From assembly GCF_014692505.1 (NCBI RefSeq), contig NZ_JACNYK010000001.1, positions 1,187,922-1,251,921 of the forward strand: 64,000 bases of DNA, written 5' to 3'. This stretch comes from Sphingobacterium arenae (lineage in GTDB: Bacteria; Bacteroidota; Bacteroidia; Sphingobacteriales; Sphingobacteriaceae). Position numbers and translations under genes: made by a program. Below, one piece after another: positions 37,301 to 47,124 of this stretch. A model generated the notes under the pieces. That model was not told the origin of the DNA. It searched no databases and saw nothing but the letters and a program-made list of their open reading frames with translations. Within the stretch, counting starts at the first letter, position 1, and each line of letters starts with the position of its first letter.

Positions 37301-37436
37301 GTTTTAGGATTTCTAAAAAAGTATGGTGAATATGATAACTCTTAGATAGGAATAAAACATCCTTACTTTAACGTTAGTTTGACCGGAACCATGAGAAGCA
37401 AGTGAGCGTTGGCGGGTCTGGTTTTAAAATAAATAG

Positions 37437-38666
37437 TTATTTTGTAATCTCCAAAAGTCGGTCGCGAAGTAGTAAACTAGCTCCTATGGCGGCGAATTTT
37501 TCTCCATGCGTCGACAAAACGATCTTGGTGTCCTTATTAACCATAGATAAGGAATATTTGTTTATTGAGTTTTTGAGTGGGAGGCTTAAATATTCCTCTG
37601 ATTTTGCAAGAATACCTCCTATGATAATTAATTCGGGGTTGAATATGTTGATAAGCGCAGCCATGCCGCGGCCAAGTTTTTCGCCAATTTCGTTAATAGC
37701 CTCAATAGCGAGCGTATCGTCTTTTTTAGCGGCAAGAATAATATCGTTAAGGCGGACATCTTCAATAGAACTGAATTTTTTTGTAAGAATGCTGGTAGCG
37801 CCATTTTGGATGGCCTCTATAATCTTCTTGCGTAACGCGTGACCAGAAGCCTCCGTCTCCAAGCAACCTTTTTTTCCACACCGACAGATAATGTCGTTGT
37901 CAAAGATGGGGATATGCCCAAACTCACCTGAAAAACCAGATTTCCCGTAATAAAGTTGCTTATTAATCATGATCCCCAAACCTATCCCGTTATCAACGTT
38001 AATGAATAACGCGTCCTTTTCATCACTCAGACCTCCATTGGTAAACTCGCCGTACGATAATGCCTTCGTGTCGTTTTCGAGGAAAGTATGTATACCCAAT
38101 TGTTGTTCGAAAAAATTAGATAACGGATCCTCGTAAAAATTAAAATAACTATAGGAATAGCCTGTTCGGTAATTTATCCTTCCAGACAAATTAATGCCAA
38201 TACCTAGTATCTTTTCTTGTTTAGCAGCAATCTTGGTAACAAAGTCTTTTATTTCTTTACATAGATGTTGAAGGGAGCGTTCATTGTTTTCCAGTAGAAA
38301 TGGAATCTCATCTTTGTGAGCGACTAATTCCTTTTTCATGTTAATCATGGCAATAGAAATATAGTCTTCGCTCACCTGCACGCCGATAAAAAAAGCGGAA
38401 TTTGCTTCTAGTCCATAATTGTTGGGTTTCCTTCCTACGTTGGATGTTTGTTTGCCGTAATCTTTGACCAGTTTTTCCTCTATTAACTCGTTAATTGATT
38501 CATTAATTTTTGGAATACTAACGTTAAATGCTTTGCTCAATTCAGCTATTGTACCTAATTCATGCGCGGCAAAATAAGCTAATATCTTTTTCTTTAGCTG
38601 GACATTCTTGTACGCCACGCCACTAATATTGGCATTATGTAGATCTTTAAGAAAACTTGAGCTCAT
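37437..38666 (-). CDS. ROK-family transcriptional regulator
   Basis: NagC/Mlc-like sugar-responsive regulator, 409 residues, and the likely controller of glycan locus 2. An N-terminal winged helix-turn-helix (ILAYFAAHELGTIAELSKAFNVSIPKINE, about 28-56) precedes the ROK domain. Its zinc motif GEFGHIP ... CRCGKKGCLE is intact. The kinase motif DxGxT is replaced (QVSEDYISIAM), so sugar phosphorylation is unlikely. It diverges from the MFS transporter gene; a perfect inverted repeat in the 207-base spacer is a candidate operator. It resembles the ROK regulator of locus 1 in layout but is not its close copy, and unlike that gene it is not fused into the susC operon. Confidence 0.9.
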   Translation of the reverse strand: MSSSFLKDLHNANISGVAYKNVQLKKKILAYFAAHELGTIAELSKAFNVSIPKINESINELIEEKLVKDYGKQTSNVGRKPNNYGLEANSAFFIGVQVSEDYISIAMINMKKELVAHKDEIPFLLENNERSLQHLCKEIKDFVTKIAAKQEKILGIGINLSGRINYRTGYSYSYFNFYEDPLSNFFEQQLGIHTFLENDTKALSYGEFTNGGLSDEKDALFINVDNGIGLGIMINKQLYYGKSGFSGEFGHIPIFDNDIICRCGKKGCLETEASGHALRKKIIEAIQNGATSILTKKFSSIEDVRLNDIILAAKKDDTLAIEAINEIGEKLGRGMAALINIFNPELIIIGGILAKSEEYLSLPLKNSINKYSLSMVNKDTKIVLSTHGEKFAAIGASLLLRDRLLEITK

Positions 38667-38776
38667 GTTGTTAATAAACTTTATTTAATTAACCGATAAA
38701 GATAAAAAAACTATTTATATAATATGATGTATGCCCAAACTAATGGTGTGTGACAAGATTATTATTAAAATAATTT

Positions 38777-38803
38777 AAAAATAGATTTGAGTTATCTATT
38801 TTT
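38777..38803. repeat. Perfect inverted repeat, candidate ROK operator of locus 2
   Basis: Ten-base arms, aaaaatagat and atctattttt, flank a seven-base spacer. It lies in the divergent spacer between the ROK regulator and MFS transporter genes. NagC/Mlc-type operators are AT-rich palindromes of similar span, so this is a reasonable operator. It could instead form an RNA hairpin, but a terminator makes no sense between diverging genes. Confidence 0.5.
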
Positions 38804-38873
38804 TTTAATAATATTGAACATTCCAAAATATACTAATCAAATTTTTAATGAGAAACTTATCCACTAATAAATC

Positions 38874-40163
38874 GTGAAACAAGTCGAAAGTAAACATATC
38901 CATCCTATATATTGGATACCTACCACGTGGTTCGCTATGGGGCTGCCGTTTGTTGCTCTATCAGGAGCAAGTTCCATTATGTATAAGAATCTCGGCGTAT
39001 CTGACACGCAGATTGCATTCTGGACGTCAATTATTATGCTCCCCTGGACACTAAAGCCGCTGTGGGGACCTTTTTTGGAGATGTATAAGACAAAGAAGTT
39101 TTTTGTTTACATCACCCAGATATTTACCGGCGTACTCTTCGGTTTGGTTGGACTTACCTTACAGCTTGATTATTTTTTTAGCTTTTCGATAGCTGTACTT
39201 ACTATTATTGCCATTAGTGGCGCTACCCATGATACGGCCGCCGACGGTGTATACCTCAATGAGCTCAATGCGAAACTACAGGCAAAGTATGTAGGGTGGC
39301 AAGGTGCATTTTATAATATAGCCAAAGTCTTTTCTGGAGGAGCACTGGTATATCTAGCAGGACAACTAGAAGAAGAAATAGGCATTCGGAATGCGTGGAT
39401 GATCGTTATGTTTGTCTATGGTATAATTATGGTAATATTAGGCATTTATAATATGCGGGTATTGCCCTCTACGCATGGAATAGCAAGGACGAGTTCATTA
39501 AAAGAAGGGTTTGCTACATTAAAAGACGTTATCATAACTTTCTTTCAAAAGAAAAATATTGGATATAGCTTGTGTTTTATTGTGCTCTATCGCTTTGCTG
39601 AGGGGCAGGCAATTAAGATTATCCCACTATTTTTTAGAGCTTCTCGAGCCGAAGGAGGATTAGAGCTTAGTACTTCCCAAATTGGGCTACTTTATGGTGT
39701 GTTTGGATCAATAGCGTTCGTACTAGGGTCTATCGTAGCGGGACATTATGTGTCCAATAAAGGGCTGAACCGGAAAACCTTGCTGATCCTCTGCTCTGCT
39801 TTTAATCTGCCTTTTGCAGCTTATGCGTTTCTAGCCATAGCTATGCCGACAAGCCTTTATACAGTAGGAATTGCCGTTGTGACAGAGTACTTTGGATATG
39901 GATTTGGTTTCGTGGGACTTATTCTGTTTATGATGCAAAATATAGCCCCTGGTCCCTATAAGATGGCACATTATGCCTTTGGAAGTGGCCTGATGAACTT
40001 GGGCTTTATGATCCCCTCCATGATCAGTGGATTGTTGAGTGACTACCTGGGCTATAAGGAATTTTTTACTTGGGTATTGATTGCAACTATTCCAGCGTTC
40101 ATAGTGACTTGGTTAGTACCGCTGAGAAAAATAGATGATGAAAAGGAGATAATAGAAGAGTAG
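38874..40163 (+). CDS. MFS transporter, AmpG-like
   Basis: Inner-membrane transporter of the major facilitator superfamily, 429 residues and about twelve hydrophobic helices. It resembles the AmpG/PAT group: LPFVALSGASSIMYKNLGVSDTQIAF near the N-terminus and ISGATHDTAADGVYLNEL near 115-132. The start is GTG 38874; no ATG fits. It is the first plus-strand gene of locus 2, facing the ROK regulator, and probably brings the released sugar or oligosaccharide into the cytoplasm. Its relation to the muropeptide permease AmpG is by overall resemblance only; the substrate is unknown. It is 134 bases from the oxidoreductase gene. Confidence 0.82.
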   Translation: MKQVESKHIHPIYWIPTTWFAMGLPFVALSGASSIMYKNLGVSDTQIAFWTSIIMLPWTLKPLWGPFLEMYKTKKFFVYITQIFTGVLFGLVGLTLQLDYFFSFSIAVLTIIAISGATHDTAADGVYLNELNAKLQAKYVGWQGAFYNIAKVFSGGALVYLAGQLEEEIGIRNAWMIVMFVYGIIMVILGIYNMRVLPSTHGIARTSSLKEGFATLKDVIITFFQKKNIGYSLCFIVLYRFAEGQAIKIIPLFFRASRAEGGLELSTSQIGLLYGVFGSIAFVLGSIVAGHYVSNKGLNRKTLLILCSAFNLPFAAYAFLAIAMPTSLYTVGIAVVTEYFGYGFGFVGLILFMMQNIAPGPYKMAHYAFGSGLMNLGFMIPSMISGLLSDYLGYKEFFTWVLIATIPAFIVTWLVPLRKIDDEKEIIEE

Positions 40164-40297
40164 AAATATTTTTAATTAATGTTTTGTTTTTTAATAAAAA
40201 ACATATTTGATCTTGTATTTTTAAAAAAAATTAAAAATATCTTGTCTGTTTAAAATATTATTTCTTATTTAGCGTTTCGAAACACCTAATAAACTTG

Positions 40298-42160
40298 ATG
40301 ATGAAGATATCTTACATAACATTTTTATCGATTTTCTTATGGTCATGGACGATGCAATTATCCGCTCAAACCAAGACAGATGTTGTTATTATCGGTGGCG
40401 GGGCGAGTGGTACAATGGCAGCAATTCAGGCGGCTCGTTCGGGTGTTCACGTGATCGTCATTGAAGAGACAAGTTGGCTGGGAGGGATGTTGACGTCAGC
40501 AGGGGTGTCTGCTATAGACGGAAACCACAGACTGCCATCCGGTCTGTGGGGAGAGTTCCGCCAACACTTATATGATTATTATGGCGGGCCGGAAGCCGTT
40601 GAAACGGGTTGGGTGAGTAATACGCTTTTCGAGCCATCTGTAGGCAATCGTATTCTCCAAAAAATGGTTAAAGCACAAAAAAATATTCAGGTATTGTTTG
40701 AAGCTTCTTGGGACAATGCGCGAAAAATAAATGGAGAATGGTTTGTAGACGTTAAAGCTAAAGCTGGAAAAAAATCCACTATACAAGGAAAGGTGCTTAT
40801 CGATGCAACGGAACTAGGCGATGTCATGGCTTCTTTGAACGTACCTTACTATTTAGGCATGGATAGCAAATCGTTGACAAATGAATCGTTTGCTTTGGAA
40901 GAAGCAAATGACATTGTGCAGGATCTAACCTACGTGATCACATTGAAAGATTTTGGTAAAGGAGCAGACAAAACGATAAAGAAGCCAAAAAATTACAGCA
41001 AAGAGGAGTTTGCTGGTTGTTGCGATGTTTCCGATCCTGCTACTTTTAATAAAGACAATAACGATTGTTTCAAGATGTTAACCTATGGCCGGTTACCCAA
41101 CAATAAATTTATGATCAACTGGCCTAAGAAAGGAAATGATATCTACTTGAATATTGTGGAAAGAACACCAACTGAACGCAGCAAATTATTGGAAGAAGCC
41201 AAACAGATGACCTTGCGGTTTGTGTACTATATCCAAGCTGAACTGGGATTTAAAAATTTAGGGATAGCCTATGATGAATATCCTACCGACGACGGTTTTC
41301 CGATGATACCTTATCATCGTGAATCAAGGCGTTTGCAGGCGAAATCGTTATTCTCATTACCACATGTAATGACCCCTTTTGATACACCGGAGGCTTATTA
41401 CCGTACAGGCGTAGTTGTTGGTGACTACACCATTGACCATCATCATTACAAATATGGTAATGCACCGGAGATTGACTTTGTTAAAATCCGCGTACCCTCT
41501 TATAATGTTCCGATGGGATCATTGATACCAAAAGATTATGAGGGATTGATTGTAGCCGAAAAAAGTATCGGTGTGAGCAACATCGTAAATGGCGCTACCC
41601 GTCTGCAGCCCGTTGTTTTAGGTATTGGGCAGGCGTCGGGTGTGATTGCGGCATTAGCGGTAAAAAATGGGATACCACCGTCGCAGGTGTCCATCCGCGA
41701 GGCGCAATCGACCTTATTAGACCATACAGCGTATATCATGCCTTATATAGACGTACCTCCAGCAGATCCCCATTTTAAAATTCTGCAAAAAATAGGTGCT
41801 ACCGGAGTTGTGAAAGGATTCGGTGTTCCGTACAAATGGGCAAACCAAACCTGGTTTTATCCGGAGAGGGAAATCAGTGCGTTTGAACTTTTGGTAGGTT
41901 TGCGAAGCTATTTTCCACTGTTGGATGACAATTGGTCGGCTTCGGGGGAAACCTTGACTGTGAAAGGCTATCAGGAGATCGTGAAATCCATAGAGAGGGA
42001 GATCACCACGGCTGATTTGAAGACGATATTGTCCAATGGGGGGTATAACGAAGAAATACATACGGATACCAAGTTGAACCGCCGATGGGTTTCGGTTTTA
42101 TTGGATGCTCATTTACAGCTGTTTGAAAAAGACGTCGATTTTAAAGGAAATATCATTTAA
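40298..42160 (+). CDS. Secreted FAD-dependent oxidoreductase (FAD_oxidored type)
   Basis: Flavoprotein of the FAD_oxidored (PF12831-like) group, about 620 residues. The ATG pair at 40298/40301 follows a TTG. A Sec-type signal peptide (about 1-24, ending LSAQ) is followed at once by the Rossmann FAD site DVVIIGGGASGTMAAIQAA (28-46) and EETSWLGGMLT, the family signature. A second conserved part is GVSNIVNGATRLQPVVLGIGQASG near 430-453. Family members occur in many Bacteroidota polysaccharide loci with no defined substrate. A periplasmic or surface location suggests sugar oxidation or oxidative modification, which is inference. Located 30 bases before the SusC gene. Confidence 0.85.
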   Translation: MMKISYITFLSIFLWSWTMQLSAQTKTDVVIIGGGASGTMAAIQAARSGVHVIVIEETSWLGGMLTSAGVSAIDGNHRLPSGLWGEFRQHLYDYYGGPEAVETGWVSNTLFEPSVGNRILQKMVKAQKNIQVLFEASWDNARKINGEWFVDVKAKAGKKSTIQGKVLIDATELGDVMASLNVPYYLGMDSKSLTNESFALEEANDIVQDLTYVITLKDFGKGADKTIKKPKNYSKEEFAGCCDVSDPATFNKDNNDCFKMLTYGRLPNNKFMINWPKKGNDIYLNIVERTPTERSKLLEEAKQMTLRFVYYIQAELGFKNLGIAYDEYPTDDGFPMIPYHRESRRLQAKSLFSLPHVMTPFDTPEAYYRTGVVVGDYTIDHHHYKYGNAPEIDFVKIRVPSYNVPMGSLIPKDYEGLIVAEKSIGVSNIVNGATRLQPVVLGIGQASGVIAALAVKNGIPPSQVSIREAQSTLLDHTAYIMPYIDVPPADPHFKILQKIGATGVVKGFGVPYKWANQTWFYPEREISAFELLVGLRSYFPLLDDNWSASGETLTVKGYQEIVKSIEREITTADLKTILSNGGYNEEIHTDTKLNRRWVSVLLDAHLQLFEKDVDFKGNII

Positions 42161-42190
42161 TACTATAATAATAATTTTAAACCCCAAATT

Positions 42191-45100
42191 ATGAAACATT
42201 TAAACTTCATAAAATCCTATTTATTTAGGGTAAGTTGTATGCTTTTCATGCTTGCACAGGCGATAGCTGTCCAAGGACAATCGTCCGTAAATGGAACGGT
42301 GCTCGACAATCAAAAAGCGCCTCTCATGGGTGTCACGGTGAAGGTGAAAGGAGGAGCACAGGTTGCCTCAACAGATGAGAAAGGGGCATTCCGACTCAAC
42401 GCTGAGAAGTATCCTGTTGTGCTGGAATTTAGTTACATCGGATATGAAACAACCTCGATATCTGTGTCATCCAATCAGCCGATTATCGTAACGATGAACC
42501 CCGGTGGATCAGAATTGGATGAAGTCGTGGTTGTGGCATATGGAACGCAGAAAAGAAGGAATATCGTAGGTTCTGTGGCGCAGATAGGAGGTGAGGAACT
42601 CACTAAGGCACCTACAATGAATGTAACGAATTCCTTGGCAGGACGTGTACCGGGATTAACCACATTGCAGCAATCCGGACGCCCCGGAGCAGATGATGCT
42701 ACACTACGTATCAGAGGTATTTCAACGTATGGAAATGCCGCACCTCTGATTATTATTGATGGTGTAGAGCGAGCATCGTTCAGTTATTTGGATCCGACGG
42801 AAATAGAGAGCTTGAGCTTCTTGAAAGACGCAATATCGACAGCTCCTTATGGTGTGCGGGGATCCAATGGAATCATTATGATCACGACAAAAAAAGGACA
42901 ACAGGGCAAACCTAGATTCTCTTATAGTGCCGGGGTGAATATTGGTCAGAACACACGTTTCCCTAAATTCATGAATGGACCGGATTATATGGAATGGTAT
43001 AATAAAGGAATCGAGGTAGATAATGATTACCTGACCCATACTGGCGCGAGTGCACAGCCTATGTTATATGATCCGGCGTTAATTGAAGCAGTCCGCAACG
43101 GTACCAATACGAATCCTCTATTTGGTGATACAGACTGGATTGGGATGTTGGTGGGCAGAAATAGTGTGTCTCAAAACCATAGTTTGACTATGAACGGAGG
43201 GACGGAGCGCTTGAACTACTTTGGTGCGGTATCCCACATGCATCAAGATGGGGTTGTAGAAAATACGAACTTTAAACGCTATAACGTGCGTTCTAATGTC
43301 GAAGCGAAAATCAATGAATATATTACCGCAGGGATCAATATTGGACTTCGTCAAGAACAGACGAATACACCGGGTATCGCACCGGATAATACGGCTTATA
43401 TGAATCCGTTTTACCAGGCGGTTCGTATGTTGCCCAATATGCCAATGTATGCTGAGAACGGGTTGCCTGTTAGCTATAATTCTAACGCCGGATGGGTAAA
43501 CCCTGTAGCGGCTGTACAAAACTCGGGTTACCAAAAATGGACTAGAAATGTACTGGAAGGAACAGCAAATATCAATGTTAAGGTACCTGGTATACCTGGC
43601 CTGGAAGCACGTGTTATAACTTCATTCGATTGGACGGGCCGGTCTACAAAGGGATGGTTGACACCCTATGAAACGATGGGTCGGGCACGCGAGCAGGTAA
43701 CCGGAGATTTTACTCATCTAACCACGTTGCCCGGAATCACTAAGAATTCCGTCAGACAAAGTTACCAGAATACCCAGCGCAAAACATTCCAACCAGCGAT
43801 ACAATATAACAAGGTGTTCGGAGAGGATCATGCTGTGGGACTTTTGGCTGTATACGACTATTCTCGGCTAGAAGGATTTATCTTTTCGGCAGGGGCAAGC
43901 AATCTACCCATAGACATTATCCAGGACATTGATTTTGGAAGTGCGGAAGATGACGACCGTATCGCACCGACCGGTAGTACAAATACACCGGAATCTAAAG
44001 CAGGCTATGTTTTCCGTGGTACATATGGTTACAAAGACCGTTATTTATTGGAAGTTGCTTCCCGCTGGGACGCGTCGGTTTGGTTTGCACCGCATAACCG
44101 CTGGGATATTTTCCCAAGTGTCGGACTGGGGTGGATTGCCAGTGATGAACAGTTTTTTAAAGATAACATCTCGTTTATTGACTTCTTAAAGATCAAGGGA
44201 TCGTATGGTAAAACAGGTAATGATCAGGTTGGCAGTGCCCGGTTCGCCTATCTATCTACTTTTTCGTTAAATGATAAACCCGTCGTTGTAATCGATGGTC
44301 AGCCAGTCAAATCGCTTTATACCAATGCGATAGCAAATCCGGATGTAAAATGGGAAACGACGTATACCCGTAGTGTTGGATTTGAATCCATATTCCTGAA
44401 CGGAAAATTCGGATTGGATTTTGAATGGTATTACAAGCATACAAAAGACATCTTGGGTTCGGTAGGTAATTTATATCCTCCGTCTTTGGGCGGGTATTTT
44501 CCAGCCATAGCAAATATTGGAGAAGCCGATAACCGTGGATTCGATGCACAACTGCGCTATAATGAGCGTTTTGGTGACTTTCAACTACGGTTGACGGGAA
44601 ACATCAACTGGGCACGCAACCGTTATCTAAAATTGAATGAGGGCGATAATATTCCCTCTTGGCAAAGCCTGATAGGAAAGCCGATTGGTACAAAAATCGG
44701 TTTCGTAGTAGACGGTATGGTACAGAACTGGGAAGAAGCTGCCGATACACCATCGCCATCGGGCGGGATTGTAGCCCCCGGTTTTTTCAAATACCGTGAT
44801 CTAAACGGTGACGGCCGTATCACGAGAAATGACGACATGACCTATATCGGCCGGCCAAATATGCCAGAATTAATGTATGGATTAAATATCGATCTGGCGT
44901 ATAAAGGATTTGATTTCTCTGCCCTGTTACAGGGAGCTGGATTGTCCAGTGTTAACTTAGCAGGTACATACGAAGGTTCGAGCGGAACCGAAGGAGTAGA
45001 CGATAATACACCATTTACCCGTACATTCTATGGTTATGGAAACTCCCCATACTTCTTAGTTGAAAATGCGTGGAGACCAGATAATCCGGATGCGGAATTC

Positions 45101-45391
45101 CCAAGATTAACGGCCTATAAAGCACAGCTGTCGGCTCATAATGCGCATAAAAACTCGGGATGGGAGCGTAAAGGTGACTATTTAAGGTTGAAATCGGTGC
45201 AGATTGGATATACCCTGCCGCAAAGATGGATTTCGGGCGCTAAATTACAGCAGGTTCGTCTTTACGCAACTGGATCGAACTTGATGACGTTTGATTATCT
45301 GAAATATTTGGATCCTGAAATGCCAAACGTAAACAACGGATTCTATCCCCAGCAGCGAATTTATGCTTTTGGTGTGAATGTTACCTTTTAA
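42191..45391 (+). CDS. SusC/RagA-family TonB-dependent outer-membrane transporter
   Basis: Oligosaccharide import barrel of locus 2, 1066 residues. A signal peptide ends near VQGQ (30), followed by a carboxypeptidase-regulatory-like domain (SVNGTVLDNQKAPLMGVTVKVKG). Next is the region DEVVVVAYGTQKRRNIVGSV (about 115-134), a SusC hallmark, then a plug with LRIRGISTYGNAAPLIIIDGVER and TTKKG. The beta-barrel ends RIYAFGVNVTF. No STN signalling domain is present. It pairs with the SusD gene 15 bases downstream. It is not closely similar in plug details to the SusC of locus 1, so the two appear to be distinct transporters. Confidence 0.95.
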   Translation: MKHLNFIKSYLFRVSCMLFMLAQAIAVQGQSSVNGTVLDNQKAPLMGVTVKVKGGAQVASTDEKGAFRLNAEKYPVVLEFSYIGYETTSISVSSNQPIIVTMNPGGSELDEVVVVAYGTQKRRNIVGSVAQIGGEELTKAPTMNVTNSLAGRVPGLTTLQQSGRPGADDATLRIRGISTYGNAAPLIIIDGVERASFSYLDPTEIESLSFLKDAISTAPYGVRGSNGIIMITTKKGQQGKPRFSYSAGVNIGQNTRFPKFMNGPDYMEWYNKGIEVDNDYLTHTGASAQPMLYDPALIEAVRNGTNTNPLFGDTDWIGMLVGRNSVSQNHSLTMNGGTERLNYFGAVSHMHQDGVVENTNFKRYNVRSNVEAKINEYITAGINIGLRQEQTNTPGIAPDNTAYMNPFYQAVRMLPNMPMYAENGLPVSYNSNAGWVNPVAAVQNSGYQKWTRNVLEGTANINVKVPGIPGLEARVITSFDWTGRSTKGWLTPYETMGRAREQVTGDFTHLTTLPGITKNSVRQSYQNTQRKTFQPAIQYNKVFGEDHAVGLLAVYDYSRLEGFIFSAGASNLPIDIIQDIDFGSAEDDDRIAPTGSTNTPESKAGYVFRGTYGYKDRYLLEVASRWDASVWFAPHNRWDIFPSVGLGWIASDEQFFKDNISFIDFLKIKGSYGKTGNDQVGSARFAYLSTFSLNDKPVVVIDGQPVKSLYTNAIANPDVKWETTYTRSVGFESIFLNGKFGLDFEWYYKHTKDILGSVGNLYPPSLGGYFPAIANIGEADNRGFDAQLRYNERFGDFQLRLTGNINWARNRYLKLNEGDNIPSWQSLIGKPIGTKIGFVVDGMVQNWEEAADTPSPSGGIVAPGFFKYRDLNGDGRITRNDDMTYIGRPNMPELMYGLNIDLAYKGFDFSALLQGAGLSSVNLAGTYEGSSGTEGVDDNTPFTRTFYGYGNSPYFLVENAWRPDNPDAEFPRLTAYKAQLSAHNAHKNSGWERKGDYLRLKSVQIGYTLPQRWISGAKLQQVRLYATGSNLMTFDYLKYLDPEMPNVNNGFYPQQRIYAFGVNVTF

Positions 45392-45406
45392 GGATCTTTT
45401 AAAATT

Positions 45407-47107
45407 ATGAGAACAATGAAAAAGATAAAAGAAATAAAAAGATGGATCGCTGGAGCTGTGATGGTGTCGACCATCGTCGCATTCCAGGGATGTAAAATCG
45501 ATATACCTTTACAAGATCGATATACAGAAGAAGCCGTGTGGAATGATCCTAAGTCAGCAGAACTGTATGTCAGCGGACTATATGCGGAATTTAAAAAATT
45601 TCAATTTGGTTTGTTTCCTAATCTAGGTTACGATAATGCAACAGACGCATTGTCGGATATTATGAAATATACGTCTACAACAGCAGGGAATGGTACGGTG
45701 AACATCCTGGTATCAAATGCCAACCAATTCAGTGCAGGAAGTGTAGGGCTTAATTATTGGGGACCAGGATACGAGCGAATCCGTCGGGTGAATGAATTTT
45801 TACATGGGTTGGCAACGAAGTCAACACTGGACGATGAGCAAAAACTGAAATATGAAGCTGAGGCTCGCTTCATAAGAGGATACGTTTATTTTTGGTTATT
45901 GCGGATCCATGGAAGTGTTATCCTCTATGAAGATTTAGAACAATACGCTACGAAGGACCATCCGCGCTCGAGTGAAGATGATTGCTGGAATTATATTGCG
46001 CAAGATTTTACCTTCGCCGCCGAACACTTGGATAAGACGAACTTAGACGGGAGAGCGACAAAGGGAGCTGCGTACGGTATGCTTGCCCGTACGTGGATTT
46101 ACGCGGCATCTATAGCCGAAAACGATCGGAAGCAATTTAATGCTGATCCATTGACAGGGATTCCGCGAGAAAAAGCAACTGCGTATTACGCCAATGCGAT
46201 GAGTGCTGCTAATGAAGTTGTGACGCTAGCGAATGAAGGATTGTATGATCTGGATGCGAATTTTGCTTCTATTTTTACAAATAAAAATACAAAAGAGGCA
46301 ATTTTTAGAGTGGACTTTTCAGCACCGTTGATGCGACATCAATATGATTTAGGGTTTGCGCCTCCGGGAGATTCGCCAGGTAACACATTGGTATATGGCG
46401 TTCCTACTGCGGAGCTGGTCGATGAATTTGAAATGGCAGATGGAACAAGATTCTCTTGGTCTAATTCGGTACACAGTGCCGAACCGTATGAAAACAGAGA
46501 ACCTAGATTTTACGCGACGGTGCTGTATCATGGAGCTAACTGGAAAGGAAGAACTTTAAACCTTGCTGAATCAAACTCCGAGGGGTTCATACCATACGGC
46601 TCTATGGGTGATCCGAAACGGACAGTTACCGGATATTACGCTAAAAAGATGCTCGATCCACAAAATACTGACTTCGTTGTCAATGGAAGTACGCAGAGTT
46701 GGATTGAATTACGGTATGCGGAAGTGTTGTTGATTTTAGCAGAAGCACAGGCGGGAGCTAATCAGTTAACATACGCCGTTTCGACCATCAATAAACTGCG
46801 TGGTGTGCGGGGGTTGCCTAACGCTTATGCGAATACGAAATCCGCTGTAATGGCATTGATAGAACATGAGCGTATGGTTGAACTAGCTTTCGAAGGGCAC
46901 CGTTTCTGGGATCTAAGAAGGTGGCGGAAAGCACATACCGTACTAAACGGTGTTCAATTTACAGGGCATAAATACACGGGATTTAATTACGAAGTGGTAC
47001 CTGCCGACAATACGGACCGTAGCTTTACCGGCGCATTGTATTATCTGCCTATTCCCGAAATGGAGGTGCAACGAAATAATGCATTGGATCAAATAAAGGG
47101 ATGGTAA
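45407..47107 (+). CDS. SusD/RagB-family nutrient-binding lipoprotein
   Basis: Surface glycan-binding partner of the upstream SusC, 566 residues. Lipoprotein signal with lipobox AFQGC (Cys29 from Met1; the second Met shortens it by three). The classical SusD layout is visible: a TPR-like N-terminal part with YEAEARFIRGYVYFWLLRIHG near 148-168, and the C-terminal RHFWDLRRW-type motif FEGHRFWDLRRWRKA near 500, followed by YYLPIPEMEVQRN. This is standard SusD, unlike the SusD-like gene of locus 1. The DUF5018 gene follows 17 bases later. Confidence 0.94.
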   Translation: MRTMKKIKEIKRWIAGAVMVSTIVAFQGCKIDIPLQDRYTEEAVWNDPKSAELYVSGLYAEFKKFQFGLFPNLGYDNATDALSDIMKYTSTTAGNGTVNILVSNANQFSAGSVGLNYWGPGYERIRRVNEFLHGLATKSTLDDEQKLKYEAEARFIRGYVYFWLLRIHGSVILYEDLEQYATKDHPRSSEDDCWNYIAQDFTFAAEHLDKTNLDGRATKGAAYGMLARTWIYAASIAENDRKQFNADPLTGIPREKATAYYANAMSAANEVVTLANEGLYDLDANFASIFTNKNTKEAIFRVDFSAPLMRHQYDLGFAPPGDSPGNTLVYGVPTAELVDEFEMADGTRFSWSNSVHSAEPYENREPRFYATVLYHGANWKGRTLNLAESNSEGFIPYGSMGDPKRTVTGYYAKKMLDPQNTDFVVNGSTQSWIELRYAEVLLILAEAQAGANQLTYAVSTINKLRGVRGLPNAYANTKSAVMALIEHERMVELAFEGHRFWDLRRWRKAHTVLNGVQFTGHKYTGFNYEVVPADNTDRSFTGALYYLPIPEMEVQRNNALDQIKGW

Positions 47108-47124
47108 TATCTTAATCGAATAAA

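Noticed and set aside
40185..40203. Terminator-like hairpin between the MFS and oxidoreductase genes
   Set aside because: The arms are almost purely A and T (tgtttttt / aaaaaaca) with a three-base loop and no T-tract after them, in a very AT-rich spacer; chance is likely.
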